Notes: generated by a model not told the origin, from the letters alone. Shown: positions 31,439-40,062, numbered from the stretch's first letter. The stretch is DNA of 64,000 nt from Leptolyngbya boryana PCC 6306 (GCF_000353285.1 NZ_KB731324.1:1940577-2004576), one strand, 5' to 3'. A program made the numbers and translations.

Positions 31439-32659
31439 ATGGTATTCCACGTTGATCGCGGACACATCTTTCAACACGAACGCACCCCAGAAGGTTTCTT
31501 GCGCGTCCACATGCGAATCGCTCGTGTGGGCGAATTGAAGTATCGCAATGCTGATGGAACGGAACGAATCGAAGTTGTTTCGCCTGAAGTTTTATTCGCT
31601 AAGGACAGCACCGATAGCTTCAAAATGAAGCCAATTACTCTCGGTCATCCCCCAGAGCGGGTTACGGCAGAAAATGCGCGGCAATATGAGCGCGGCATGA
31701 CCGGGCACGCCATCACGATCGATAACGATTTTCTTGGCATCGTCGGCACTGTCACGGACAAAGAAACAATTGACGCGATCGAGCGTGGTGATGCGAGTGA
31801 AGTCAGTTGTGGCTATGACGCTGAAATTAAGCTTAGAAGCGATGGCAAATACGATCAAGTGAATCGCTACGGCAATCATGTGGCAGCGGTCTATCGTGGT
31901 CGTGCCGGGTCAGAAGTTCGGTTTGGCGTGGATTCAGCCGATGAGCCTGTGGAGGTTTGGGTACAGGATGCAGGCGAGGGAACTTCTACACCAACTGATC
32001 AAGTTGATTTACCCCTTATCGATCGTAAGGATTCGCCAAAAATGACAATTGTTACCCTTGGCAATCGCAACTACAACATTGATGGAGACGATGCTCCAAA
32101 GTTGGCAGATGCGATCGCTGAAACTTTAACCAAACACGACGCAGATTTAAGCTCTGCCAAATCCGCAACAGTTGCGGAAATCAAGCGTGCCGATGCTGCT
32201 GAAGCCAAGCTAGAAGTTGTGAGTGCTGAGAAAACGCAACTGACTCAAAAGCTTGATGCTGCTGAACAAACTCGGATGGACGCAGATCAAATTTCTACCG
32301 AAGTTGAGGCACGCCTGGGCACTTGGCAGATTGTATTGCCCTTGCTTCGTCAAGATGCTGCTGACTTCCAGCCGGATTACAAATTGAGCGTTTCTGAGAT
32401 TCAGAAACTAGCGATCGCCAAGAAATTCCCCGAAATCAAGCTCGACGGCAAATCCGATGATGCGATCTCTGCAATGTGGGAGTTGACCGAGCCAGCGCTT
32501 AAGCAAGTCGAGACGCGCACCGATAGTTCTCAAGACTTGTTTGAGTTAGTGACGGTTGCTCAGAGCAACACAGAGTATCGCGTTGATGCTCTCGACTCAG
32601 CTCGCAAGAAAGCTGCACAAGCTTACGCAGACGCTTGGAAACAAGGGGAGAAAGAATAA
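31439..32659 (+). CDS. DUF2213 phage prohead protease/scaffold-like protein
   Basis: A 406 aa protein. Residues about 1-165 are the DUF2213 domain (MVFHVDRGHIFQHERTPEG, MKPITLGHPPERVTAEN, GDASEVSCGYDAEI), found just upstream of capsid genes and thought to be a head-maturation protease. The remainder is a long coiled coil (about 230-290), as in a fused scaffold. It abuts the cement protein gene directly. Confidence 0.85.
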   Translation: MVFHVDRGHIFQHERTPEGFLRVHMRIARVGELKYRNADGTERIEVVSPEVLFAKDSTDSFKMKPITLGHPPERVTAENARQYERGMTGHAITIDNDFLGIVGTVTDKETIDAIERGDASEVSCGYDAEIKLRSDGKYDQVNRYGNHVAAVYRGRAGSEVRFGVDSADEPVEVWVQDAGEGTSTPTDQVDLPLIDRKDSPKMTIVTLGNRNYNIDGDDAPKLADAIAETLTKHDADLSSAKSATVAEIKRADAAEAKLEVVSAEKTQLTQKLDAAEQTRMDADQISTEVEARLGTWQIVLPLLRQDAADFQPDYKLSVSEIQKLAIAKKFPEIKLDGKSDDAISAMWELTEPALKQVETRTDSSQDLFELVTVAQSNTEYRVDALDSARKKAAQAYADAWKQGEKE

Positions 32660-33172
32660 ATGCCGATTACGAATTATGGTGATTTAGCCCGTGGCTACGA
32701 AGGGCAAATCGCACGGTCTGAAGAATGGGTGGCCCGCACTGGCTACAACTCGACGAACGCAATCATCCCGTTTGGACGTGCAGTGGTTCGCGGTTCAGGA
32801 TCGAGCGGGACAGATGTTGCGATCGCGCTTCCTTCTGCTACGGGTCAACAATTCATGGGCATCGCTGTGAAAACCGATGTCTATGAAAAGAATGAGCGCA
32901 CCCTGACCACGCAAGGCGATTTAGGTTACGAGCCTAAAGTGCCAATGGCATACCTGGCAGAAGGCTTGTTCTATGGCTATGTCGAAGAAGCGGTAACACC
33001 GACTGATACCGTGTTTTTCCGTCATACCCTCAACAGCACTCCTGGCGCACATGAACGGATCGGACGTTTTCGCAACGATGCTGATACAGCCAAGTGTGAT
33101 TCCACAACTCGCCTCCGATTCCTCGAAGCGGCGGGTCCCGGTTTAGTCCTTATGCAAGTGATCAAGGGGTAA
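32660..33172 (+). CDS. Head decoration/structural cement protein
   Basis: A 170 aa protein between scaffold and capsid genes. IIPFGRAVVRGS, LPSATGQQFMGIAVKTD and YVEEAVTPTDTVFFRH match the beta-rich structural cement (Gp24-like) proteins that stabilise capsids. It is produced in equimolar amounts with the capsid protein and starts one base after the previous stop. Confidence 0.75.
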   Translation: MPITNYGDLARGYEGQIARSEEWVARTGYNSTNAIIPFGRAVVRGSGSSGTDVAIALPSATGQQFMGIAVKTDVYEKNERTLTTQGDLGYEPKVPMAYLAEGLFYGYVEEAVTPTDTVFFRHTLNSTPGAHERIGRFRNDADTAKCDSTTRLRFLEAAGPGLVLMQVIKG

Positions 33173-33179
33173 TTGAACG

Positions 33180-34103
33180 ATGGTTTTACGGCACGATAGC
33201 GCGGGTGTTCATTTAAAGCGCTTTCTAGAGCAACGCCTTCCAGCAGTTCTAGAGAAGCGTTACCGCAATCTCAATTTTGAAAATGGTTCGATTATCCCCA
33301 CGATTCCTGACTTGCAAGCGGGTGCTGCTACCCTCGTTCAAGAACAAATGGAAGTCGTCGGTGAAGCAGCGATCGGGGCGGATGAAGCCTTTGATATTCC
33401 GCTCTCGGATATTGGCGCTGAAGAAGTCAGCTACAAGATCATCGCGGTCTTTAGTGGCTTTCACTTCACGTTTCGCCAAATGCAGGCGGCTGATCGTTCT
33501 GGTGTTCCGCTGTCTGACAAGAAAGCGTTTGCAGCACGTCGCGCGATCGCTGAAAAGATGAATCAGATCGCCGCATTCGGCACGAGCAAATACGACCTTA
33601 CAGGATTCTTGAACAATGTCGATGTGCCTGTGAATAACAGCAGTTTCAACCCGTACACTGCTACAGGTGATGAGTTGGCTGAGTGGATTATTGACGAGTG
33701 CATCGCGATCGAAGATTCGACCGAGCTGACTGAAACGCCGAATACGCTGTTGGTCACACCATTGCTCCATGGCGAAATGATCAAAAAGCGAATGAGCGAC
33801 AGTGATGCGACTGTTGAAGAATTCGTACTGAAATCAACCGGACTCAGCAGCATTCGCAAACTCACCGAACTCAAGAGCGCAACCTTGGAAGCGAATGGTG
33901 TTCAAGCGACTAGCACCAATAAAGACCGCATGGTGCTGTATCCATTGGATTCTGAAATTCTGGAACGTCACATCGAACCGACCGCGCCGATGCCTCAAGA
34001 GTATCGCGGTGGCAAATACATCACTCCGATGTATGCCTGCACTTCGCCTGTAATCTGGAACTTCCCGAAAGCAGGGCGCTATATCGATTATCCGAAGGCA
34101 TAG
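33180..34103 (+). CDS. Major capsid protein (DUF2184-like)
   Basis: A 307 aa protein of HK97-like fold family. FENGSIIPTIPDLQAGAATLVQEQ, SYKIIAVFSGFHFTFRQMQAA and the C-terminal YRGGKYITPMYACTSPVIWNFP match DUF2184 capsid proteins. No N-terminal delta domain for cleavage is obvious. It forms the icosahedral shell around packaged DNA. Confidence 0.85.
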   Translation: MVLRHDSAGVHLKRFLEQRLPAVLEKRYRNLNFENGSIIPTIPDLQAGAATLVQEQMEVVGEAAIGADEAFDIPLSDIGAEEVSYKIIAVFSGFHFTFRQMQAADRSGVPLSDKKAFAARRAIAEKMNQIAAFGTSKYDLTGFLNNVDVPVNNSSFNPYTATGDELAEWIIDECIAIEDSTELTETPNTLLVTPLLHGEMIKKRMSDSDATVEEFVLKSTGLSSIRKLTELKSATLEANGVQATSTNKDRMVLYPLDSEILERHIEPTAPMPQEYRGGKYITPMYACTSPVIWNFPKAGRYIDYPKA

Positions 34104-34109
34104 GGGACA

Positions 34110-34493
34110 ATGAACAAACTCGTTTTATTCCGTCCTGAAAAGCTGAATCCTCCTCGCAAGGGAGAGCAGTACTACGATCGCTTGCAGCTCAAGCCTGGTA
34201 CGAATCATTTGTCTGAAGTTGAGTTAGCAAAACTGCTGGCTCATCCAGACTATGAACAGCATCGGATTTGGGGCGCGATCGAACCAGTTGAACCCAAAGC
34301 CAAGATCGAAAACAAAGTTCCAACCGAAGGCGAAACCGGACTCGATAAGCTCTCTGACGTTGCAGCTCAGAAAGTGATCGAGCAGACCTTTGATGTTGCG
34401 GTTCTTGAGACTTGGCTGAAGTCAGAAAAGCGCAAGGTATTGATCAATGCGATCAATCGTCGCGTCACTGAACTCAAGAAAGGTGAGGCGTGA
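34110..34493 (+). CDS. Head-region accessory protein
   Basis: A 127 aa protein. VLFRPEKLNPPRKGEQYYDRLQLKPGTN precedes a charged linker, and VAVLETWLKSEKRKVLINAINRRVTEL forms a helical tail. The position after the capsid gene fits a head-completion or gpFI-like packaging accessory. Family uncertain. Confidence 0.65.
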   Translation: MNKLVLFRPEKLNPPRKGEQYYDRLQLKPGTNHLSEVELAKLLAHPDYEQHRIWGAIEPVEPKAKIENKVPTEGETGLDKLSDVAAQKVIEQTFDVAVLETWLKSEKRKVLINAINRRVTELKKGEA

Positions 34494-34594
34494 CGATCGC
34501 GCTCGTGTTCTTGATTGTTCCAGGCGCGATTTTAGCGATCGCGCTTTTCGGTAGCCTCTGGCTAATGTACCAACTTCTCAAACACTCCCGATGA
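34490..34594 (+). CDS. 34-aa single-pass membrane peptide
   Basis: A GTG start overlaps the preceding stop (GTGA), and its own stop overlaps the next ATG (ATGA). It encodes VTIALVFLIVPGAILAIALF and a short basic tail. Coupling at both ends supports translation; function unknown. Confidence 0.55.
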   Translation: MTIALVFLIVPGAILAIALFGSLWLMYQLLKHSR

Positions 34595-35358
34595 GCAGCG
34601 TTTTTCCAATTAACGCGAATCTCACCTTCCATCTCCCCACAGGACAAATCGTGACTGACCCCGAAACGGGCAACGTCACCCCCGTCCTTGGGGATTTGGT
34701 TGTTGAGGCGTATTTAAAGCCTGATGGGGTGCAAGCGAATCGGGCGGTGCAGGACACATCACCCGGAGTGCAAACACCGATCGAGGTTATGTCGGGACGA
34801 ATGATCAATCCGATGTTCGTTCCGCCCTCAATTCCCGATTTGGCTGAAGCTGACGCGATTATTGGCGGTCGAACAGGAAAGTTTCTGATTCGGGTGCCGA
34901 CTCAGAGCGTTTGGGGCGATCGCGAAATTCTGGGCGATAAAATCTATGGCACGTTCACTCTGATTAAAGGAACAAGCAGCAGTACGCCAGAAATTCCAGC
35001 GATCGAGAGTGGTTTGATTGCTGGTGTGAATTTGTCGGCTCTACGAGTCGTTGCCGTTGTTGATGGGCAGTTGGTGTATGCGGATCATCGGATTGAGGCT
35101 CACGCCTATACGATCGCGGGATTGACGCGAGCAGCCGCAGCGGTCGGGCAGTCGCCCGTGTTGCTAGGTGAAGGAGTGGTGACTGATGCATCGTGGCAGT
35201 GGACGGTGGGAGCACCAATTTTCTTGGGGCGAGATGGCTATCTGACGCAGGACGCAAGCTTGATTGATTCTGGCTTCTTAGTGAGCCTGGGACGGGTACT
35301 CAAACCGACTCAAATCTACTTCGACATTGATGAGGAGGTCACTTTCTTTGAAGATTGA
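34591..35358 (+). CDS. Phage structural protein, head-tail region
   Basis: A 255 aa beta-rich protein. The N-terminal half contains LTFHLPTGQIVTDPETGN and KFLIRVPTQSVWGDRE. The C-terminal half (HRIEAHAYTIAGLTRAA then VLLGEGVVTD and GAPIFLGRDGYLTQ) resembles domains attached to virion proteins in other phages. It is likely a neck or minor head protein. Overlaps the next gene slightly. Confidence 0.65.
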   Translation: MSSVFPINANLTFHLPTGQIVTDPETGNVTPVLGDLVVEAYLKPDGVQANRAVQDTSPGVQTPIEVMSGRMINPMFVPPSIPDLAEADAIIGGRTGKFLIRVPTQSVWGDREILGDKIYGTFTLIKGTSSSTPEIPAIESGLIAGVNLSALRVVAVVDGQLVYADHRIEAHAYTIAGLTRAAAAVGQSPVLLGEGVVTDASWQWTVGAPIFLGRDGYLTQDASLIDSGFLVSLGRVLKPTQIYFDIDEEVTFFED

Positions 35359-35734
35359 TTTGAGCAAGGTCAACAGAGCGATTGAGGGCGCATTCAAGGC
35401 AACCGTTGAGCAATACGCTGAAAATTGTACAGAAGCGATCGATGCTGAGATTTGGCGGTGGGATGGAATCACCTTGCGAAAGTCAGGGGAAGTTGCCACA
35501 TCTCCAAGAACGATTCGGGATACAGATGAGCTGCGGGATTCGCAAGAAGTGAGCTTTCCAGATGCAAATACTGCGATCGTTGAATACACCGCTGAACATG
35601 CAGCAAATGTTCACGAGGGAATAGACAGCAACGGTAATCCTACGCCTGCTAGACCGTGGCTAGAGCACGCCGCAGCTAACACCGATTTTCAAGGCATAAT
35701 GACAACTGAGTTGAGAAAACGATTGAAGTCATGA
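35348..35734 (+). CDS. HK97 gp10-like tail completion protein
   Basis: About 128 aa. AGGAGG (35333-35338) sits 9 nt before the TTG at 35348, a better start than the ATG pair upstream, which overlaps the Shine-Dalgarno itself. EVATSPRTIRDTDELRDSQ and YTAEHAANVHEGIDSNG with PARPWLEHA are hallmarks of gp10/neck proteins that join head and tail. Confidence 0.75.
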   Translation: MKIDLSKVNRAIEGAFKATVEQYAENCTEAIDAEIWRWDGITLRKSGEVATSPRTIRDTDELRDSQEVSFPDANTAIVEYTAEHAANVHEGIDSNGNPTPARPWLEHAAANTDFQGIMTTELRKRLKS

Positions 35735-36336
35735 CCCAGTTCTGGCGAGTTGAAACATATCGATACAACAATGACCCCACGGAACTGTTCGCAACAGTTA
35801 GCGACTCAGCCGGATCGCATCGAATACGAATCCATGAATTTAGTTTTTCGCTTCGCACACTCACCTTGCGGTTCCATCCAAGTGCGGGAGAGCTTGTGTT
35901 CAGAGATGGATCGGTTTTCCTCGGTGGACTTCGACTTGAGAAAGTAAACGGATATCAAGTCAATTGCCCAGTAGATGTCATTATTACAGCTCGGCTTGAT
36001 ATCGCGATCGCGAATATCGAACAAGAAATTCAGCCTGCTCAATACTTTCAAGGCATTCCTGTAAAAGCAGAAACGCATCGCTTTGATTTTCTGGTTTCAG
36101 AAGTGAGCAGGATTGGTGTTCCTAGCACCAATGAACTTGAAGCAGAGTATTTAAGATTTTCCTGTATGAATGGTGGGATTGGGATAGTCTTTCCAACTCC
36201 ACATCAACATCCTCTCCAATGCAAGAATTGCCGAAACTTTCACGGGAAAAGCTATGGTGGCACTTTTCTTGTGTGCGGAATTCATCCCTACGGCAATGGG
36301 GAAGACTGTTCAGATTTTGAGGGGCAAGAGTCTTGA
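35731..36336 (+). CDS. Phage protein with C-terminal four-cysteine motif
   Basis: A 201 aa protein. The C-terminus CKNCRNFHGKSYGG then LVCGIHPYGNGEDCSDFE (about 164-197) has four cysteines and a histidine, probably a zinc knuckle common in cyanobacterial proteins. The N-terminal 150 residues are beta-rich and unassigned. It overlaps its neighbours by 4 bp on both sides. Confidence 0.65.
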   Translation: MTQFWRVETYRYNNDPTELFATVSDSAGSHRIRIHEFSFSLRTLTLRFHPSAGELVFRDGSVFLGGLRLEKVNGYQVNCPVDVIITARLDIAIANIEQEIQPAQYFQGIPVKAETHRFDFLVSEVSRIGVPSTNELEAEYLRFSCMNGGIGIVFPTPHQHPLQCKNCRNFHGKSYGGTFLVCGIHPYGNGEDCSDFEGQES

Positions 36337-36734
36337 AGGTATTAGAACTACGATCGCAGATTCAAGAGCTACTTACAGACGAAATCGGGAGCTATACTCT
36401 GCCCGGTGGTGTTGAAACACCTGCGATCGCGGTTCTCGATAGTGGCGAAACAATTAGCGATCGCACTGTCACTGGGTTGGAAATCATTATTCGTCGCGTG
36501 CCGATTCGTAATGACGGCAAAGCGATGTTTGACTGTGTAAGAGCAGATCGACTGTGGCAAATCTTCTTAGTTCAGTGGCAAGGTGATCACACGATTCAAG
36601 ATGCACTGGACAAATTGACACAAAAGTTCCCGAACACCAAAGCCATTCCAGTTAGGTTTGAAAAAGGCAGTGGGATTCGGGAACAATTCTCGGTGAGAAT
36701 TTCAGACGAGTTAGACGCTCTCGACTGGATCTGA
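36333..36734 (+). CDS. Tail terminator-like protein
   Basis: A 133 aa protein. It is placed between gp10-like and tail tube genes, where tail terminators lie, and the alpha/beta pattern (GLEIIIRRVPIRNDG, RLWQIFLVQWQGDHTIQDALDKLTQKFP) fits. Assignment is from position and size. Confidence 0.55.
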   Translation: MKVLELRSQIQELLTDEIGSYTLPGGVETPAIAVLDSGETISDRTVTGLEIIIRRVPIRNDGKAMFDCVRADRLWQIFLVQWQGDHTIQDALDKLTQKFPNTKAIPVRFEKGSGIREQFSVRISDELDALDWI

Positions 36735-37091
36735 GTCTTCAGCTTCCTCTTCTAGGTCGATTTCGTCCTCTGTGGTTTCCGTCTCCGGTTGAGTGGGGTT
36801 GCTCAATCCAGCGATCGCATTATGCAACTGCTCGATCATGTCCCCAATTTCTTGTAAGCGCTTCGTTTCAGTTGCTTCAAATCCAGTTTTCAGAGCTGCA
36901 TTCTCAGCTTCTAGCTCAGCAATTCGGGCATCGCGCAGAGCAACAATCGATTCGAGTTCGCCTGCCATTTGCAAGGCTTCTTCTTTATCTGCGCGTTCGC
37001 TTTCGACCAAGTTCTGAAAGCCATCAATACTGCGGTTCATGGATTGCAGCAAGTTGGCGTAAAAATCGAGGTTTAGGTTTGACTTTGACAT
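36711..37091 (-). CDS. Coiled-coil protein on the opposite strand
   Basis: A 126 aa acidic protein. It is almost entirely coiled coil (VALRDARIAELEAENAALKTG) with an Asp/Glu-rich tail. It overlaps the convergent tail terminator gene by 24 bp. Together with the next minus-strand gene it forms a small cargo pair within the tail operon. Confidence 0.55.
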   Translation of the reverse strand: MSKSNLNLDFYANLLQSMNRSIDGFQNLVESERADKEEALQMAGELESIVALRDARIAELEAENAALKTGFEATETKRLQEIGDMIEQLHNAIAGLSNPTQPETETTEDEIDLEEEAEDSDPVESV

Positions 37092-37106
37092 TTGTTGTGA
37101 TAGCTA

Positions 37107-37400
37107 TCAACGTTTGAGAGTTCCTATCCAGCTTTTCAATTTGCCGATCGCGCTTGGCTCTGTCAGGACTTGTATTTTTAACTCAGCTTTGAATAACTCA
37201 TTTTTGAGCTGTGTATTTTCTGCGAGAGCTTCTTCAAGTTTGTACTGCAATCGCCCAATCTCATTCTGTGCCGCGAGAATTTGCCGTCTTTGAGTATCAC
37301 GGACTTGAGAAAGGAAGGTTAGGCAGCCTGTAGCATTCTCGATCACTTTTTGCTGCTCATCAAACGTGTCTTGAAGGAATTCAAAGTTGTAAGTTTTCAT
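37107..37400 (-). CDS. Second coiled-coil protein on the opposite strand
   Basis: A 97 aa protein. LQYKLEEALAENTQLKNELFKAELK forms heptads, followed by a basic tail ending WIGTLKR. It is upstream of the other minus-strand gene, 15 bp apart, so likely cotranscribed. Function unknown. Confidence 0.55.
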   Translation of the reverse strand: MKTYNFEFLQDTFDEQQKVIENATGCLTFLSQVRDTQRRQILAAQNEIGRLQYKLEEALAENTQLKNELFKAELKIQVLTEPSAIGKLKSWIGTLKR

Positions 37401-37445
37401 CTGTTGCCTCGCTCAGCTACTGCCCTCCTAGAGTCCCCTAAACAG

Positions 37446-37453
37446 TAGGAATC
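37446..37453 (+). promoter_or_regulatory. TAGGAATC motif before the tail tube gene
   Basis: TAGGAATCC lies 47 nt before the ATG, the longest spacing of the set. Confidence 0.4.
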
Positions 37454-37492
37454 CTCCCTCTGATCAATCCAGATCTGGAGACAAGGATTTAG

Positions 37493-38203
37493 ATGAGTAA
37501 GAAGTTTCTCACCGGGGCAGGCAACAAGATCAAGCTGTATGTTGCATTGCTCCCTTTGGGTTCTCGTGAAGAGCCGGAAAATATTAACGGAATTGCTACC
37601 ACTAGCTCAGGTATTGCAGCAAACGCAACAGCTGTTAACTTAGGTGCTGCGGTCGGTGGAAACGGAATTGGTGCGGGTACTCCGCTTGAATTCGCAAACT
37701 CATCGGGTGTGAAGCGCAAGGTTTACTTGACCGAAGATGCGATGCCTGACGATACAACTTTAGCGATCGAGCCGATGACGGGTGGTGCAATCTCTGGAAT
37801 TTGTACTGCGACCTACACAGCTAAATTGCGACTGCAAGGTGGTACTCAATCGGGTTCTGAGATCAGCGCTGAACGTCAACAGACTCAGGTATTTGAAGAT
37901 CCGCAAGGCTTCCAGGATGGCGTTGTCACATCTCAGGCGTGGAGCATCCCGATCACAGCCAATCTGTTGCCTGATGATGACTCTTATCGTCGCCTCTACT
38001 ATGCAGCAACGAATGCTGTAAGCGGTCGTGAAGTGTTTGTATGGTCGGAAGGTCCTGCGCCTGCTGGCTTTACCACTGGCGATGGTCTGAAAGGTGCGTG
38101 CATCGTCGAAGGGTTCAGCACTGAATACCCTGCCGATGGCATCTTGTCTTACAACACCACGCTGCAAGGTCAAGGAAGCCCAATCATTACTCGGTACGCA
38201 TAG
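37493..38203 (+). CDS. Major tail tube protein
   Basis: A 236 aa protein. The sequence is small-residue and beta-rich (NAVSGREVFVWSEGPAPAG, VEGFSTEYPADGILSYNTTLQGQG), as in phage tail tube proteins. Its position directly before the tail chaperones supports this. It stacks as rings around the tape measure to form the tail. Confidence 0.8.
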   Translation: MSKKFLTGAGNKIKLYVALLPLGSREEPENINGIATTSSGIAANATAVNLGAAVGGNGIGAGTPLEFANSSGVKRKVYLTEDAMPDDTTLAIEPMTGGAISGICTATYTAKLRLQGGTQSGSEISAERQQTQVFEDPQGFQDGVVTSQAWSIPITANLLPDDDSYRRLYYAATNAVSGREVFVWSEGPAPAGFTTGDGLKGACIVEGFSTEYPADGILSYNTTLQGQGSPIITRYA

Positions 38204-38258
38204 AAAAGTTAGCCAGGTCGAGCGAGGATGACTGGCTAACACTGATGAGGTTCCTACA

Positions 38259-38456
38259 ATGGAAGATTCTGTATCGTTCGTTTTGTTGTTGTTGTTTCTT
38301 GTCACGATCGTAATCGGTCAGTGGGTTGTATTATTTGCGTCAATTTGGTTTTTGTTTCATTTTCAATTTTCAACGGGATTAGCATTGCTAGTAATCTCGC
38401 TGATCATGAGTTGGTTGCATAACGAATACAAGAAAGACCAAAAACACGGTCGCTAG
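38259..38456 (+). CDS. Small membrane protein
   Basis: A 65 aa protein with two hydrophobic helices (VSFVLLLLFLVTIVIGQWVV and LALLVISLIM) and a charged tail (HNEYKKDQKHGR). This is holin-like topology, but it lies between tail tube and chaperone genes, where a holin would be unusual. Confidence 0.55.
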   Translation: MEDSVSFVLLLLFLVTIVIGQWVVLFASIWFLFHFQFSTGLALLVISLIMSWLHNEYKKDQKHGR

Positions 38457-38464
38457 ACGGGCGG

Positions 38465-38472
38465 AGGGAACT
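38465..38472 (+). promoter_or_regulatory. TAGGAATT-like motif (degenerate)
   Basis: AGGGAACT lies 39 nt before the chaperone ATG, matching the family spacing. Confidence 0.3.
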
Positions 38473-38503
38473 ATTGAAAGTAAATTGAGCGAGGATCGTT
38501 TGT

Positions 38504-39205
38504 ATGTTGCCTTATGTTGTTGAACCCACCAAGGCTTACGAAGAAGTATTAGTTGGAAGTGAAGAAATCGGGGTTCTCAAATTCCCCAAGTACAAAGGGA
38601 TCACTCCCGTTGAACACGACTTCATTAAAGAGCAAGATTTATTTAGCTATACAAAGGCTCTAGCTGCATTAGCGAAACAAGTGTCTAGAGAGCATGGCGC
38701 AAAATTCTCTTATGTCAACGATCGCATTAATGCGTATGTTTTTGGTGGCGTGATTGAAGACGACACGGTGAAAGTTTCCAGCAACGCAAAGCACCTCAAG
38801 GCTGTCAATGGCAAAGAAGGCAAAGTAACGGCAGTTAAATACGACGAGAAATTCGCGATCGTATCTTTCACGGCAGTCATTGACGAAAAAGAAATCGAAC
38901 TCACTTTGGAACAAATTGAGCTAGTTAATCCTGAGTGGCACGCTCCGACCTATCAGGACATTCAAGAGCTTACAGACGAGTTTCTCGAATCGCTCAAAAG
39001 GAAAAACATTGTCTACGCGACCGCAGTGATTCGCTTCCGACTCGCTCCCGAATGGACGATCGAGCACACGATCGATCCAAACGTGATCAAGCCTGACCTT
39101 GTGACAAAAATTGCTGAGTTTGCCTACAAAGAGCAGGACGGCTGGGAAGAAGCTAAACCCGAAGCGCCGAAGCCATCGACTGAGGAAGAATTGGGAAAAT
39201 CCTAG
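38504..39205 (+). CDS. Tail assembly chaperone, short form (lambda gpG-like)
   Basis: A 233 aa protein preceding the tape measure. The sequence is acidic and helical in its last third (VTKIAEFAYKEQDGWEEAKPE). Its end reads TTG GGA AAA TCC TAG, placing GGGAAAA in the correct phase for a -1 slip two codons before the stop. The normal product is the chaperone alone; a fraction of ribosomes should continue into the next frame. The pairing with the shifted product identifies its role better than its sequence does. Confidence 0.75.
   Translation: MLPYVVEPTKAYEEVLVGSEEIGVLKFPKYKGITPVEHDFIKEQDLFSYTKALAALAKQVSREHGAKFSYVNDRINAYVFGGVIEDDTVKVSSNAKHLKAVNGKEGKVTAVKYDEKFAIVSFTAVIDEKEIELTLEQIELVNPEWHAPTYQDIQELTDEFLESLKRKNIVYATAVIRFRLAPEWTIEHTIDPNVIKPDLVTKIAEFAYKEQDGWEEAKPEAPKPSTEEELGKS
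39193..39199 (+). other. Programmed -1 ribosomal frameshift site GGGAAAA
   Basis: G-GGA-AAA in the zero frame fits X-XXY-YYZ. After slipping, ATC CTA GCT GGC continues with no stop into the downstream gene. This matches the slippery type (GGGAAAG) used by lambda G/T. Confidence 0.85.
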
Positions 39206-39843
39206 CTGGCGAGTATGACATAGAGCCTGACTGGACAGGAATGTTTTGGAAAATTCAGCGGTATTGGGGATTTGATCCGCGCTTTAGTGCTGAGAATTTC
39301 GGATTCCAACCTCTCTGGCTCATTTTGCAGGCTTACGAGTATGCGGAAAAGCTAGAACGGGAACGTCTACACAAAGAAGAGAAGGGCATTGCTCAGCTTG
39401 CAATGCTCTATCTCAACTCCAAGATTGATCCGAAGAAAACAGACCCATTTACACCAGAGCAGTTCTGTCACTGGCTTCCACCCACTGAGCAGGATAAATC
39501 GATTTCATCATCTGCCTGCGATGCGTTCTTTAGCTTGATTCAAGATAGTCTCATGCCTGCTTGGGCGGTTTCATCTGCACCGATCGCGAAACTGAAAGCG
39601 AACCAGGCGAATGCAACGGTATCGCGTCCGAGAGCATGGGTAGGTGAAGGCGTGCTGCTGCTGATGCCTCGGATTGTTGGCAGAGTAGTGACGGCTGAGT
39701 TTGCGCTGATCGAAGGTGCATCAGGAATTGTCGATATCAAAGATGTCGATTCTGGGCGATGGTATGCGATCGACATTCCAGCAGAGGATTGCTATGTGAT
39801 CGATGCTGAGTTCCCGTTGGTTGAATCGCGGCTGATTTTGTAG
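39199..39843 (+). CDS. Frameshift extension of the tail chaperone (lambda gpT-like)
   Basis: About 214 codons, read after the -1 shift, continuing ILAGEYDIEPDWTGMFWKIQRYWGFDP. An internal ATG at 39241 exists, but the frame is open back to the slip site. In siphophages the G-T fusion coats the tape measure during tail assembly at a fixed ratio. The later part (residues from MPRIVGRVVTAEFAL) is beta-rich. Confidence 0.75.
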   Translation: MLAGEYDIEPDWTGMFWKIQRYWGFDPRFSAENFGFQPLWLILQAYEYAEKLERERLHKEEKGIAQLAMLYLNSKIDPKKTDPFTPEQFCHWLPPTEQDKSISSSACDAFFSLIQDSLMPAWAVSSAPIAKLKANQANATVSRPRAWVGEGVLLLMPRIVGRVVTAEFALIEGASGIVDIKDVDSGRWYAIDIPAEDCYVIDAEFPLVESRLIL

Positions 39844-39848
39844 GAACT
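39841..39848 (+). promoter_or_regulatory. TAGGAACT motif before the 54-aa membrane protein
   Basis: TAGGAACTCCAGAGC lies 37 nt before the ATG. The TAG is also the stop of the preceding gene. Confidence 0.45.
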
Positions 39849-39877
39849 CCAGAGCGCGACTATCTTGGGAGCTTTCT

Positions 39878-40042
39878 ATGACAACTGACTTGAAAACGAA
39901 CATTGCGGGCGCTGTTGGTGGTGCTGCAATGCTGCTGGGTGCGTTCGGTGTGCATCTCCCTGCTGAATTACAGACGGGGATTGTAGCGATCGCGTTTTTC
40001 TTTGTGAGTTGGTATATCGGTAAGCCATCGGCGACTCGCTAG
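39878..40042 (+). CDS. Holin-like small membrane protein, 54 aa
   Basis: The frame MTTDLKTNIAGAVGGAAML continues to a second hydrophobic stretch (IVAIAFFFVSWYIG) and ends KPSATR. Two helices with a short loop and a charged end fit a small holin. No endolysin gene is adjacent. Confidence 0.6.
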   Translation: MTTDLKTNIAGAVGGAAMLLGAFGVHLPAELQTGIVAIAFFFVSWYIGKPSATR

Positions 40043-40054
40043 TAGGCTGGGCGG

Positions 40055-40062
40055 TAGGAACT
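40055..40062 (+). promoter_or_regulatory. TAGGAACT motif before the glycosyltransferase
   Basis: TAGGAACTC lies 38 nt before the ATG; the cargo gene thus carries the same signal as the phage structural genes. Confidence 0.45.

Noticed and set aside
39241-39843. Separate gene starting at the internal ATG
   Set aside because: The frame is open back to an ideal slippery site, so the frameshift product explains it better.
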